Below, one piece after another: positions 27,201 through 39,623 of a stretch of 64,000 bases of DNA. The notes under the pieces were generated by a model that searched no databases, was not told the origin of the DNA, and was given only the letters and a program-made list of their open reading frames with translations. The position numbers were made by a program, and so were the translations under genes. Position 1 is the stretch's first letter; each line of letters starts with the position of its first letter. The stretch spans positions 41,534,348-41,598,347 of the forward strand of contig NC_134825.1 in assembly GCF_004210375.1 (NCBI RefSeq). The letters are read 5' to 3'. Source of the stretch: Tachypleus tridentatus (lineage: Eukaryota > Arthropoda > Merostomata > Xiphosura > Limulidae).

Positions 27201-30200
27201 ACTGTGATGGATTTTTATCAATGTCACTACTCAGGACTTAATAACTTTTTGTGAACTGAAAATATGTAGGATTGAAGAAGCCTTGAACAATACGGTGGCC
27301 AATATTTTCCCTGAAAAGTTGGAATAGGGCAACTTGCCAAGGCTGAAGATACACATCAGTTTACTTTTCAGTAATATTTTAAATTGTTAAAGTAAGAACA
27401 AGCTTATCTGTTTAATATAATGGATATGAAAACAAAACACAGGATGATAACAATAGCATTCAACTTAGGTATATCTTATTCCTTCCTTATCACAAAATGT
27501 TGTTCTTTTTTCTGTTAATTTCCTTTGACACATTTGCATTCAAGTTGAATGAGGCCTAAAAATTCCTCTGTCACTTATGTACACAAAGATATCTCAGGAT
27601 ATATTTGTTTGGAAAGAAACTTCAGCCATAAAGAGTTACCTTGTATAAGACTAGTTGAGCACCATATGTTCATGAAAGGTATATTAAATAAATAGTTGGT
27701 CCCTGTTTATAGGCACTGCAACAGCACCATATGAAGGATGACAGTACAGTTTGTTCTGGAAACAATTAATAAAATACCCTTCCAAGAATGGGAGAAGAAC
27801 CAGTTTATCACAGACTTAGTGAGAGTTACAGTAAGTTTATGACAGATGCAAAATTAGAGGTCAGCTATTTGTATATTTGCAACAGTAACATTTGTTTTAC
27901 AACACACAGGAAGTAAGGCCAAGACATCTTTTACCAACTAAAACTACTTCCACATGTAGAACTGATGCAATAACAACACTTGCCTTATGAAACATACAAA
28001 CAAATGATGAAAACCACTCATACATTGTCAGTAAATATAATTTTAGGAAATGATATCAGCAGAACATGAGAGAAGATTTTGTTATTTTGAATTCACTGTT
28101 ATGATTGGGGAATGTAGCAGATTCAACATCCAATGCATATTAAGGTTAGATGTTTCTCAGCTGTAATAAGAACTTTAGTATCGTACCAAAACTAAGTTTT
28201 TTTTCAAATAAACAGTGGAGTTTATGTATTACCACTGCTCAGAAATTGCCAAGATCACACTATTGTGTATAAAAGCAATAAAAGATTCAAAGCTCAAACA
28301 TTTTCTGTTTTACATGTTAAACAATATTTGATAGTATTTTCAGATCTAGTGGCACAGCGATAAGTCAAAGGACAAAACCAGACTTCAATATTTGTGGTGA
28401 GTACACAAATAGTGTAAGTTCCTGCTTATCTTAAAAAAAGAAGCTATTTCTTTTTATTTCAAATAATTGACATGATTTTTATTTAAAAAAATGAGTACTA
28501 TCTGCACTAGCTGTCCCCAATTTAGTGCTAAAAGCCCAGAGGGAAGGCAACTTTGTTATCACCCACCACTAACAATATCACATAGAAAATTTTAAAATCA
28601 TACACATTGTAAATAATGTTTAAGGAAATAAAATAATAAATAAACTAAGAAAATTACTAACACATCTTAATTTTATATTAATTCTTATGATAAATTCCTT
28701 AACCATAATTATGTCAAATAGTATTTTAAATCTGATATCTTTATTTTAACATTATTACTTGAGTGAGACCACACTGGCTGAAGAAACTTTTTACTGTCTT
28801 TTTAATTAAGATTTTCTTCCTAACTTTATTATATTTTGCATTTCAAGTTGTGGTTAGTGAATCCATTCAGTTAGAACACCAAAAATAAACATTACCCAAA
28901 CAAGGATCAAACAAAGATTTGTAAGGTGCAAGGAGTGCATTTTTACAAATTTTGATGATTAATAATTATCACAACAAATGTGTAGTTCAACCTGTGATTG
29001 TCTCTATATGATGCTAAGATGTAAAATGGAAATACCACATTATGTTTTAAGAAAAAGTCCAAACTAAATGGATAGGTTAAATAACAACAATATTAATTTC
29101 ATAACTAAATAAGGAATATAATGAAAAGTGAATGGCATACAAATTTTATTACATGTGGTTTGATTTTTTAAATTTATCAATAAGATTTTTTTATGGTAAT
29201 GATATCCTGCAAAGCTGACATTAATATTCCTGTTGAAGGCAAGAAATACTTAAGAATGAAGACACAACAAAATCAGGATAAATTCAAGGATTTGTTACAT
29301 GTCTTAAAATTACAAAATTCTTTACAATAGTTTAAGAATTTTCAATCATGCCAATGAAAAATGGAAAAGTTCTGTCTGTATGCAATGGTACCTTGAGATT
29401 CTACAACAAAAACATTGTTGTGAAGGAAAACAGCTGTACCCAAAGAAAATCCTGAGGGCTTAAAAGAAGAAGCTCCAATATTGCTTTCTGTTATCATACA
29501 TTAGGCATAGTTGTTCGTCTTAGATGGTGGGAAATCAATGGAAACGGTATTCCTAGAATGGTTCTTCAGCTTATGAATCTGAAAGTTTTCAGCAAAAACA
29601 TTTGTCCTGTAACCATAGCATGGATGAAGAATGGAAGGAATCTGTGAAATTTGTTGACAGTTTTTCTATCTGGGTTCTTCAAGCTTTGTTGGGTGAGCAG
29701 ATCAAAGATATCCCTTTGTGTAGCTTTGTTCTTATTGATTGACAAACAAGATGAGTGAGTTAAGTGTGTTTTACTGAATATGTGTATTGGTGTTATGTAT
29801 TTATCTATTTAAGAGAACAAACTATTAAAATTTTGAATTGGAGAACTGTAAACTGTGTTTTAACGTGTTTGTCAAGTTGAAATAAATTAATAACAATATA
29901 CGATAGAATAATGTTAACAACACAAAACTGGTTTTGTTCATTAACAGTGCTATTTCATGACATGAGTGGGAGCATAATGCAATCTAAATCACACTAAAAT
30001 ATTTACAAGGCATAAGTTTAAAAACAAAACAGTAACATGAATTCCTCTAGAGCCCAGGTTATTACTAAACCAGTGTCAACCTTTACTTTCAGCAGTAAGA
30101 AAAATAAACAATTCGTCCTTGCTCATTGACAATGTAACAAAAGTTTGAAGTAAATGGCATCACATTTTTTCATTGATCTAACGTTAATGGGTTTAATGTC

Positions 30201-30240
30201 AACCTAAAAGCAACAAGTATTTTGTTTCAAAACTAAGCTC
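24210..30240. other. Long AT-rich stretch without a recognised gene
   Basis: Several ORFs of 70-117 codons exist (+ 26038-26259, + 26286-26639, - 26765-27004) but none has a recognisable domain, and the surroundings are low-complexity. An old SINE-B-like remnant is at about 25205-25300 on the minus strand (AAAGCAAAACTACAGAATGA), a SINE-A remnant at about 28500-28580 on the minus strand (GAGGGAAGGCAAC ... CACCCACCACTAAC), and a SINE-tail-like piece at about 29690-29745. Confidence 0.4.
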
Positions 30241-30245
30241 CCTTT

Positions 30246-30798
30246 GCAGAGATGCCAACCATTATGATTTTGGTGTATTCATTACAACTATACACTCATA
30301 CAGACAAATATTACGACTTGTTGAAACTCCCAAATTATTATATATGATATAAGCCTATACAATAAAGTGATAAATTATTTCCCCAGGGCTTGAAAGGGGT
30401 GAAAAGAAAATTTCTAGTTAGATACAAATAAATTTTGATAATAAATAAAAGACAGTCCAAATGGCTACTTGCAATAATCATGTTTGTGCTTGAAATAATA
30501 AAAAATATTTGTATCTCTGTCTACCAATAGTTTGAGTGCGGTGCTTCTCCATATTGGGTACGTGGGGGAATCCATAGTTACGCCATCAGTGCTTGTTAGC
30601 CAATTAGTGCTCGCATAGATGGGTATTTCTCGTTTTCTAAGCAGCATAGAAACACCAATGTGATCATTCACAAGATGGAAAAAAAAAAGAGGCCTCTTTC
30701 ACCAGGTTGTCTTGTTTCTGGCAAATCTAAAAGGACTAAAACTGTGAAAGGGCTCTGTCTACAATCACTCAGTCATTTGAAATAGTTGGCATCTCTGC
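30246..30798. mobile_element. MITE-like element with 14-bp inverted ends
   Basis: GCAGAGATGCCAAC at 30246-30259 is perfectly inverted at 30785-30798 (GTTGGCATCTCTGC). A four-base direct repeat CTTT lies just outside both ends (30242-30245 and 30799-30802). The 553-bp interior includes a 68-codon minus-strand ORF (30465-30671) of higher GC but no known domain. The ends could match by chance. Confidence 0.4.
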
Positions 30799-31199
30799 CT
30801 TTGTATTAAATGTATTTGGACTGTCTCTACATATTTTTAGCTAAATCACTTAAACTTTCTATAAGTGCGAGACATTTGATAAACAACAGGATATAAGGTA
30901 ACAATTCAAATCACAAGATGCATTGCAACAACAACAAAAAAAACTTGTCTAATACATTAAAATAATGTTTCTAGGTCAAGAAACATAGCAAGCAATATTA
31001 TAAATTGTGGTTTGTTATGCTAGAAAATAAAATCAACAGCACAAATAGAGTAAGATAGATAAGAAAATAAAAATAAAATTTGGTTATTTTAATAACATCT
31101 TTAGAGTTAATGCATGAATTGATACAAGTGGTTATAAGGGTAGGTTTAATTGTTACTACTGTGGTGCTAGAAATATAAAATAAATGATGACAGCACAAA

Positions 31200-32560
31200 C
31201 AGGAATGGACAATTTTGATGTAACTAGAATAACTTGCACATAGATGATGTTGATGACAGAAATTTCTCTAAAATGCAGGTTTACAGGTTGTTGATAAAGA
31301 ACAAAAGGAGGAGTGGTTTTATACGTGAAATTTAATTTGCATCCTGTTGAAATTGATGATATCAAAAAGTAATAGCAAGGAGATTGAATCCATCTGGGTT
31401 ATTTGCAGATACTGATTAGATGAGATTCTTCTTTAAATATTCCTTAAAGAAAAGGGTAGCTGCAAATAAAACCAGATTGAGTCATAAAGAGCAAGAGAAA
31501 ATTAAAGAAAAGCATAATAAATTTAAGATATTTAAATTGTTATGGTATAAAAAAATAAGGAAACTTAGGGCATCAAAATGAATGTTTTGAAAAAGTTTAG
31601 GTAAAAATTAAATATTAATGCTAAGGATCTAGTTACAATAAGGGGTAAAGAAAAAAGGTTAAAATGTGGGTGAGACCCTAGTGGGATGATAAAGGAAAGT
31701 TAGGATCTGCTGATTGCATTACTAAATTTTGAATAGTTTATTTTCACTAAGGAATAATTAAGCAGTATTCCACACCTGAAATAGTAGATAGACGGCAGTA
31801 GGGTTTTAAGTATGATAAATGCAATTTTTTGTGTTATCATAATTCCAATTGAGTATAATTTGGATAGGAATAACCTTAATAGTGTCATGAAAGATAAGGA
31901 TCTTGGTGTAACTAGCTGATCAATCTCTAAAACCATTCAAGCACTGTGCTATTGCTAGGGATAGGGCAAATAGAACTTTAGGTTGTATCTAAAGAAATGT
32001 TGAATACTGATCTGAAATTTATAACTTCATTGTTTTGGTCACTAATTATACCACATTTGGAGTTTTGTGTACTTCTGGAAATACACCAACTTGTTCTGAT
32101 GGCTTCAAAGAATGATTCCTGTAATGGAGGGCTGTCACACAAGGAGAGATTTATTTCCTTAAAAATATTTTGTCTTAGAAAAAGTTAAAGGGGGTCTAAT
32201 TGAAGTGTTTCAGATTTTAAAAAGAATTGACAATGTTCATGGATCAACATTTTTCACACTTAACAAAATAATTATAGAACTTGGGAGGGGGGACAAGTAG
32301 AGATTTAGGGAAGATAGAAGCAGTGTTTCAATCAAGATAATTTATATTTCAAATAGAATCGTTGGCTTATTGAATGGGTTGCCTTCAGATGTTGCAGAGG
32401 AAGTAAATTTGATTGAGTTTTTAAACTAAAGCTTGATAGATATGTGAATGAAAAGTGCTAGTTTTAAATTTGTTAATTTACTTATTTAATAGTTTAAGTT
32501 TGGCTTAGATAATGAGAAAGCTGAAATGGACCAACACATCCCTCATTGTACTGAAACACA
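31200..32560 (+). mobile_element. CR1-like LINE fossil, RT core deleted
   Basis: Broken + strand frames give, in order: an endonuclease piece (GGVVLYVKFNLHPVEID, about 31307-31360), the linker (KRVAANKTRLSHKEQEK, about 31450), a pre-RT piece (SADCITKF then IVYFH, near 31710), and then directly the end of the RT and C-terminal domain (MKDKDLGV near 31890; KGGLIEVFQILKRIDNV near 32190; SNRIVGLLNGLPSDVAEE near 32360). The central catalytic RT is missing, so an internal deletion joined the two halves. Many stops. The piece order matches CR1-like non-LTR elements. Confidence 0.75.
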
Positions 32561-32564
32561 TTAC

Positions 32565-34080
32565 ATTATTTTAAAACCTTGTTTCAGTGTTTGTGGCAAG
32601 TACAGTGCAGATAGCCCATTGTGTAGCTATATGCTTAACTATAAACACACAAAAACTTCTTTAAATATCTGAATGAGTGTTCATTAGTACTTAATAATGA
32701 TAAATAAAGAAGTATTTATTGCTAAAATAATGTTGACATAACTCTATTGATAGACAGGAATGACATATTACACACTATATTATTAGCCTCCTCAAACATA
32801 AATTGTTGGTATACATTTTAACTGAAGTTTTAAACAGGTAGAAGTAACTTATGACTACCGTGGAACAAACACTGTGTGTTTATTCTACGAAGACAATGGC
32901 CAAATTGTTAGTGTAGAAGCTAGTTTTGTATTACAATAATTATTCATCACTATTTAACATCTTTAAATAAAGTAATTGTTGTGTTGTGTTTTTCTTAACT
33001 TATTTTCAATGTCCTAGATGAATAGATCATACTCAAATTTGAATTCTATAATGATTTCATATTATAATGGTGTGGGTTATGTTATATCAAAAGATAATAT
33101 ATTCAAAATAATTATAGAAATAATTGGTATAAAAAAGAAAAGTATGACTGGGTTGTTCCCAGACTATTATAATAAAAATTAAATGACCCAATGTATAGTC
33201 CTGAACTGAAAGTTTCCACTATTATCATCTGTCACTATACAAAGTCACAGAAGTATCAGGAAATGTACCATACGAAGTAGCGAGTGCAGTTTCAGCTTCC
33301 ACGACATAAACTGTACATTTCATACAAGTAAAAAAAATAGTAGTATTGTCTACTGAACACTTCTCAATTAGACATGTTGAAGAATAATTTTATATTTCAC
33401 TAGAAACTGTACGAAAACTGAGGTATGTGAAAAAGTAAGTGTTGATAATATAAAATAACTTATTAAACATAAGTAACTCAGGATGTGGTTATTTCAATGA
33501 TCTAGATGCAAGTACAAGTTTTATCTCCAAAACAATACAAAGTGGCCTTACTGAATGTTTATCTACTAAAAAATACAACTAATGTGGGATATGCAGAGAT
33601 AGATGGCAATCGAGGAATGACTATTAACTTTTTGAATGTCAAACTGTTGTCTCTCCATTGGTTATTCTGGATGTGAATAGTAAAGTGGCAGTTGGCTATT
33701 CAAATTGTCAACTAATGTTGTTCATTTGTTTGGAAGATTGGTAGCTGGTTGGTTTCTAGTTTTAGACCTAAAGGACAAACTCAACTTGTTTTCAGAACTT
33801 CATAAGCATTAATAAAAGGAAGACAGCACAGTGGAAGTACAGAAAAATATACTGGAAAGCCATTATAATTGCATAATATATTATTACTAATCTCATTATA
33901 TTTTCTAACACAACTGTAATTGTTTCTCAATCATTTTCTCAGAAATAAACCGTAAACCATCCAAACATTATACTGTAGAATATTACACAGATCTATTGAG
34001 AGGCATATTATTTTTCAGTTTGTATTGTTACTCTCAGAAATAAACATGTTTTGAGACAGTATGAAACCTATTGGTTTATC
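32565..34080. other. Unassigned stretch after the LINE
   Basis: A SINE-tail-like piece occurs at about 32600-32655 (CAGATAGCCCATTGTGTAGC then TATAAACACACAAAAA). Otherwise no feature recognised. Confidence 0.4.
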
Positions 34081-34087
34081 TTCACTT

Positions 34088-34352
34088 AGGGCCAACATGG
34101 CCATGTGGTTTGACACTCAACTCATGATTTAAGGAATGAGGGTTCAAATCCCCATTACATGAAATATGTGCACAATTTTATGTGTGAGCATTATAATGTG
34201 ACAGTAAATCTCACTATTTATCAATAAAAGAGTAGCCCAAGAATTAGTGGAGTGTGGTGATAACTAGCTGCCTTTTATCTAGTATATACTGTTAAATTAT
34301 AAACAACTAGCACAGATGTGTAGCTTTGTTTGAAATTAGAAAACAACAAAAA
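34088..34352 (+). mobile_element. SINE family A, old diverged copy
   Basis: GGGCCAACATGGCCATGTGG, GAGGGTTCAAATCCCC, GCATTATAATGTGACAGTAA, AAAAGAGTAGCCCAAGAATT and CTAGCACAGATGTGTAGCTT follow the SINE-A order but with many changes, mostly C to T and G to A. Confidence 0.82.
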
Positions 34353-34439
34353 CATCTCAGTTCTGTTGTCTAAAATAAACTAAAACTATTTATCAATAAA
34401 CAAATACATAAAACAACACTTAAAGCTTTTTTTTTTTAA

Positions 34440-35870
34440 ACTGGCTTATATTTACTGTATCCAGAACACCAGAAGGTAACCCATAGCCAAGACCAACCAT
34501 CCTCTATGAAAAATAAAATTGGACTTAACTGAAGATGACTCCTACCCTGCCAAAATTTATAATTTTGTCCCCTAGTTCTTGTACTTTAACTGTTAAATAT
34601 GAAAAAAAAATGCATCAAAACTATTAATTCCTATTACAATCTTGAACACTGCCATCAGATTTAATCCAAATGTTTCTCTTTTTTCAAGTGAAAACAATAG
34701 GATAGTTTTTATCCCTTCTTATAAGACAACCATCCCAGATACCACACTTATAACCCTCTTCTGAATCCCTTCCAACAATTCAAGGTCTTTCTTGAAGTAA
34801 TGAGGCCAAGACTGAACAAAATATTCCAAATGCAGCCTAACCATAACCTATACAAAGAAATTGTAACTTCTTTAGACTTGTGTTCAATATTTCTGAAGAC
34901 ATAACCTGAAAATCTCTTTCCTCTATACCACTAGCAACAGCACACTGCTTTAGTTTTAGGGACCAATCAACTATTTCACTAAGAACACTTCTTTTATGAC
35001 ATTGTTAAAGTGATTATCATCCAACTTGTACATATAGATTAAATTCTGGTAAACCATATGCATTATCTTACATTTGTTATAATTTAAGCCAATTTGCCAT
35101 TTAGTTCTAGAACTCTCTACATGATAAATCCATTTGTAAAGCAGTAGCATTCTCTTCACAGTTAGCAATACATTTTAGTATATCTATAATATTAAAAGTA
35201 ATTTATTGTGTTCCTTCATTTGTATCTTGTTGTAAATAAAAGAAGCAAAGATCCCAAGACTGAGCCCTGAGATACTCCACTTCTAATATCTAACCTCTTT
35301 TCTTCTCAATTAACTTATTATTCACAGTCAAAGAATTTTTCCAGCATTTTATGTGTCACCTTGTCAAATGATTTTCAAGAATCCAGATATAACAAATCTG
35401 TACTTCTACCCTCATCTACATAAGCAATGACCTTTTCAAAGAATGTTAAAAGATTCCTAGGGCAATATTTCCCCCTAGAGTTGACTTTTCAATAAAATTT
35501 TAAACTTTGTTAAATTACTTCAGAAAGCATCTTCTTTCAGACTTTCAAAACTTTTCCACAATTTAAGTGAGATTAATAAGCCTATAAATACTGGTATAAC
35601 TGCTATCACTTCCCTTGAAGATATGAATGATATTAGGTAATTTGAATTCATTAATCCTTGTTGACTAGTCAAGAACTTACAAAAACAATAGTACCAAATG
35701 GCTCAGACATCCAATTCTTCAAAACCCTGAGGGAAATATTATCTTGCCCATGAGCCTTAACTTCTTAATTTTAACAAGCTCAGAATTTATGCAATTATCT
35801 TCTTCAACTTCAGTTTTATCTATCAATTGTTCAGATGAAGAACACTGATTAAGTGTTTATTCTGAAACAC
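34440..35870 (-). mobile_element. CR1-like LINE reverse transcriptase fossil
   Basis: On the minus strand, broken frames read VIAYVDEGRSTDLLYLDS (about 35430-35380), then SFDKVTHKMLEKF, then SGVSQGSVLGSLLLLF (about 35275-35230, matching the RT motif SGVPQGSVLGPLLF), a KMKF-like region with NKCKIMHMVYQN (about 35090-35040), and further down RLHLEYFVQSWPHYFKKDLE then LLEGIQKRV (about 34835-34760, the CR1 C-terminal PHLEYxVQxWSPxxxKDxxLLExVQRR block). Multiple stops; a dead copy, oppositely oriented to the LINE at 31.2-32.6 kb. Confidence 0.8.
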
Positions 35871-35874
35871 TAAA

Positions 35875-36455
35875 AAAAAACAAAAAAAAACATAATAACC
35901 TAGCCAATTCATGATTATCAGATCCAAGTCTTCTTTTGTCATTCTCAAGAGACCTATCTCCATCCTAATATGTTTTACTCCTAATGTACTTTTAAATTAC
36001 TTATTAATAATTCATTTTCAGTTGATTTTTTCACATATATTTTTGGATGTCCTTATTTCCTGTTTGACTAACTTTCTTGTTGATTTTCTACACTACTAAC
36101 AACTTTAAATTTCTTATGCTTTTCTTTAATTCTATCTCATATCCTTTCTAAGGCAACCTGTGTTTTTACCTGTGGTTACTCTTTTCTTTCTTTAAGAATT
36201 ATATATTTGCGTCTCAGGAAAAAAGTTTATAAATTCCCCCCCCCATTTTCTCAGCTGCAAATAATTCTTGTAGAACAGATAATTCTTGTTGTTCAAAATG
36301 TGTTTTGAAATTTTAACTTAAATACTATTATTTCTTATTTTCATATTCAGTAAAATGCTGAACCTAATACAGCAATGATAACTGGTAACTATGTGTTCCC
36401 CAATTTTCACCCTCTGAACCATTTCTATATGAAAAGTTAATAATAAATCTAAAAT
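35875..36455. other. Unassigned AT-rich stretch
   Basis: A-rich tract at about 35870-35890 borders the minus-strand LINE. No gene recognised. Confidence 0.35.
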
Positions 36456-36460
36456 AGTAT

Positions 36461-37441
36461 TCAGTGATGTCGAGAAAACCCACTTGTAGAGAAAAATATA
36501 TGTAAAAAATGGCTCGTTTGAGTTGAGAAAATATTTTACATAGAGGAGGGAACAACATTTCAACCTTCTTTGGTCATCGTTAGGTTCACAAAGAAAGGAA
36601 GGTAACTGACCAGAAGCTGACCACATGTTTGAAAGGGGTTGTGTAACCGAGTGTTGAATGTACAGGGCAATGTTAGATGTTTGAATATATTATATAATAT
36701 AAATATAAAATATATTCAAACATCTAACACCACCCTTTTTTGAAATCAGGTTTCTTGTACTGTAAATCTACAGATATAAAGAAATATAACAATTGCAAAA
36801 GATGTAATGCATATCAACTGAAAGTTGCACTAAGCCATAATAATGAATGCATCAGTTCTCTTTCTATTGTAAATATAAAATATGAAGAGCTTTAAATACA
36901 AAGCACTATTGCAAAACACCTATGATCTCTATAATTAGAGTCATGTCATACAATGATTTTAATGCATCTTATTGGTAAGGTGGTGTTGTGGATATTGTTA
37001 TTCATCCGTGATGTAAACTTATTCATCTAAACTCACCTCCTTTCCAATGGTAAGAGACAGTCAAAAGTTGGAGCTAAGTGACACTGATTTTATCTCTAGT
37101 TTGTCACTTCAAAATAAGGGATGGCTAGTCCAAATAGTTCTCAAGTAGATTTTCACTAGATTAAAAAATAACCAACATGTACACAAAAATGTATAGTCTA
37201 GTATTTAAGAAACATCTAACTTTTGTTTGCTTAAAAAGTAAATGATACTTTTATATGCAAAAACGGCTTGTTTGGATTGAGAAAATATTTTACATAGAAG
37301 AGCGAACAACGTTTCGACCTTCTTCGGTCATCGTCAGGTTCACAAAGGTTGTTTGCTTTTCAATGCAAAATATTATCTCAACCCAAACGAGCTGTTTTTG
37401 CATATAAATTTCTCAACAAGTGGGTTTCTCGACATCACTGA
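36461..37441. repeat. Inverted-repeat structure of a dispersed element
   Basis: A unit running TCAGTGATGTCGAGAAAACC, CACTTGTAGAGAAA, TGGCTCGTTTGAGTTGAGAA, AATATTTTACATAGAGGAGG, GAACAACATTTCAACC and TCTTTGGTCATCG lies forward at 36461-36600. It lies in reverse at 37345-37441, and a second, shorter forward piece (37258-37340) abuts the reverse one, so 37258-37441 is itself palindromic. Similar fragments are at about 23250 and 42620-42700. The unit includes the small hairpin GACC-GAAGAA-GGTC. Possibly the ends of a Penelope-like or other retroelement; no coding region confirms this. Confidence 0.7.
36671..36729. repeat. Perfect 21-bp-stem hairpin
   Basis: TGTTAGATGTTTGAATATAT plus T pairs perfectly with the stretch at 36709-36729; the loop is 17 bases of A/T. 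It lies inside the inverted-repeat structure. Confidence 0.9.
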
Positions 37442-37449
37442 GTAAATGA

Positions 37450-38530
37450 TACTCTTGATGTGAATTGAAAAAACATTTTCAACAATTGTAATTTACATAC
37501 ATATGCTATTTTAATAATATGATTAAGCTGATATTGGGTATAGTTAAACATGATGTAGTCTGATACAATGTATAAAAACATAAATGTTTGTGCTTCATAA
37601 AGAAAGTTTGTAAACTACTAAATTTGAGAATTTTAATTTTACTGATGTTTAAAGTTTCCAAGTTCAGACTCAAAAGATTATCTACCATTGCACGAGCAAG
37701 ATAAAAAGCATCAAATGGAATACGAAATGCCTAAAACTAAAGATAATTAATTATAGAGGTAAATGTAAGAGACAAATCCAGAAAAATTGCATAAACAATT
37801 ATCCTATTTACTGTAAAGAAATTAATAAACATTATAAACAAATTTATACATACAAAAATCTGATATTAGCAAAGATGCAACTTTCTACTCTACCCAAGGT
37901 ACCAAAGTGATAGCATATACATGTATGAACATTTTATTTCTTATTTACATTAAACACCTTCTAATGCATTACAAATTTTATCCTGTTACTACTGTTCAAA
38001 AGAACCAACCAATGAAGACTGCAATAAGATACTTTCATTTCTACTTCAGTATTGAAGAAATTAGTAGGAAAAACATCAAACAGAAATAAACATGTTCTTT
38101 ATAACATTTATTATATTTACATAACTTGTACTGTTGTTAGTTAGGTCCGTTAAATGATTATTATTTTTACTTTATTTATTGTTACTATAAATTTACACAA
38201 ATAATGGAATGAATTTCCTCAAAACAATGAAACTGACTTCTTACTACCAGTAGTGGGCTCATGCCTGATAATGGGTTTAATAATGTCCATATTGTAACCC
38301 ACACATGAAACAAAGAATAAAGTAAAAACTACTTTGGGTGTCTCAGTTTATTTATACACCAGTTTGAACCACTGGTCTCAAGTTTCATAGCTGTAAAAAC
38401 TTTGATAACAACTGTTATAACAGACAAAACCTACTTCTACCACTCAGGGGAAACCCTTGCATCTTAACCAGTCTTAATAATCTAAAAATATAGTTACAAT
38501 ATTATTTTCTAGTGCAACTATTTGCAAAGT
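37450..38530. other. Unassigned AT-rich stretch
   Basis: Only short chance ORFs. No feature recognised. Confidence 0.35.
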
Positions 38531-38534
38531 CACC

Positions 38535-38690
38535 TGCTAAATATGTACTAGTCATCCCTAATTAAACAACAAAAGACACCTAGTCATCACCACCCACCAC
38601 CAAGTCTTGGGTTACTCTCTTACCAACAAATAATGAGACTGATCATCACAATACAAGTCCCCTACAGCTGATAGGGAGAGCAAAGTTAAA
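38535..38690 (-). mobile_element. SINE family A fragment, reversed
   Basis: ACTAGTCATCCCTAATT, CACCTAGTCATCACCACCCA, AAGTCTTGGGTTACTCTCTT and ACCAACAAATAATGAGACTG are the reverse complement of the SINE-A body. Head and tail are lost or diverged. Confidence 0.75.
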
Positions 38691-38699
38691 AGATCTTAT

Positions 38700-39470
38700 G
38701 AGATAGGATCTGTAGTTTCGTTTAGTTCTATTTCATAACTTTTGTAATGGTGGATGTTAGGAGTTTTAACATGTAGAAATGTTTGGGTGGTTTAATTTCA
38801 AATTCAAGAAAATTAAGAGTAACTGCCTTCCCACAACTGCCCTATGAAAACAAGTGTTCATTTTTGAAAACATATTTACACTTTATTTGCACCATATTAA
38901 ACCCTATTGTTAATATCCATTAAACACTAATGTTATTCCAATACAATGTTAGTGTTTTAAGTTTAAAACTTATAATATATTAAAAATCATGCATCAGATA
39001 ATTTTCACATTCACATGTTTAAGATATTTATTACATTAACACCACAGGTGTAGGCTGATTACAATTTTGGTAGGTATATTGATTTATTACAAGACCAAGA
39101 AATAAATTTTGTTTAAATTTCATGCACATGTAAAATTACATCCACAAATACTTGATTAAAACTTATATATATATAAATTAGTTTTTAGATGACAAATCTA
39201 CACAATAAACAAAAGTATATTATACAAAATTGAAACTTTACTTGCGTCAAGTAGAAATATTAACACTAACTAAAAGACTTCTCTAAATTAGTAATTTGGT
39301 GTTTAGATCTTGATAAAATATGCAAAAATTCTTTCAAGTTAGAACTGTTTAATTAAGTGTACACATTTAAAACTAACCAATGTTGTACTATCCGAAAATA
39401 TTTTGAATAAATGGTTGAATGTTATAAATCAAACACATAATACCTCACTGTTGATAGCATCATTGCAACA
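38700..39470. other. Unassigned AT-rich stretch
   Basis: No exon or repeat family recognised. Confidence 0.35.
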
Positions 39471-39476
39471 CAAATG

Positions 39477-39623
39477 TTATTTGTTTTCATAAAAACCTTT
39501 GTTATCACCAACATCATATCTTGTTAAAATTTCCTGCAGACTGTGTATAAATACCAGAAGATGGGGTACCTCCTCATCTGCAAAATACAAATGTCTTTGT
39601 GAGATTGCATCATCATAAATGTT
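39477..39623 (-). CDS. Candidate terminal coding exon, unidentified protein
   Basis: On the minus strand a strong polypyrimidine acceptor (CCATTTGCTTTGTCTTTTAG) opens a 147-base exon in phase 0 with 48 codons and a TAA stop. It begins NIYDDAISQRHLYF, continues ADEEVPHLLVFIHSLQEIL and ends DNKGFYENK. The composition is protein-like rather than random, with a helical amphipathic middle. I do not recognise the family. Weak exon-like pieces further upstream on the same strand (about 40520-40592, SNVTL then stop then EKLEKLVGKRKRKDSHQK; about 40870-40985, NSLDEAIKKVNDKHE then a shift to VSDEKVEEHLREN) have stops or frameshifts, so this may be the end of a decayed gene. Confidence 0.35.
   Translation of the reverse strand, partial: NIYDDAISQRHLYFADEEVPHLLVFIHSLQEILTRYDVGDNKGFYENK

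Noticed and set aside
37290-37345. Hammerhead ribozyme in the dispersed repeat
   Set aside because: The reversed strand has CTGACGATGACC, a small loop, GGTC and GAAAC, which resembles a hammerhead core. But stem II leaves a mismatch next to the core, no UH cleavage site closes stem III, and the copy at 42.65 kb lacks GAAAC. Not supported.
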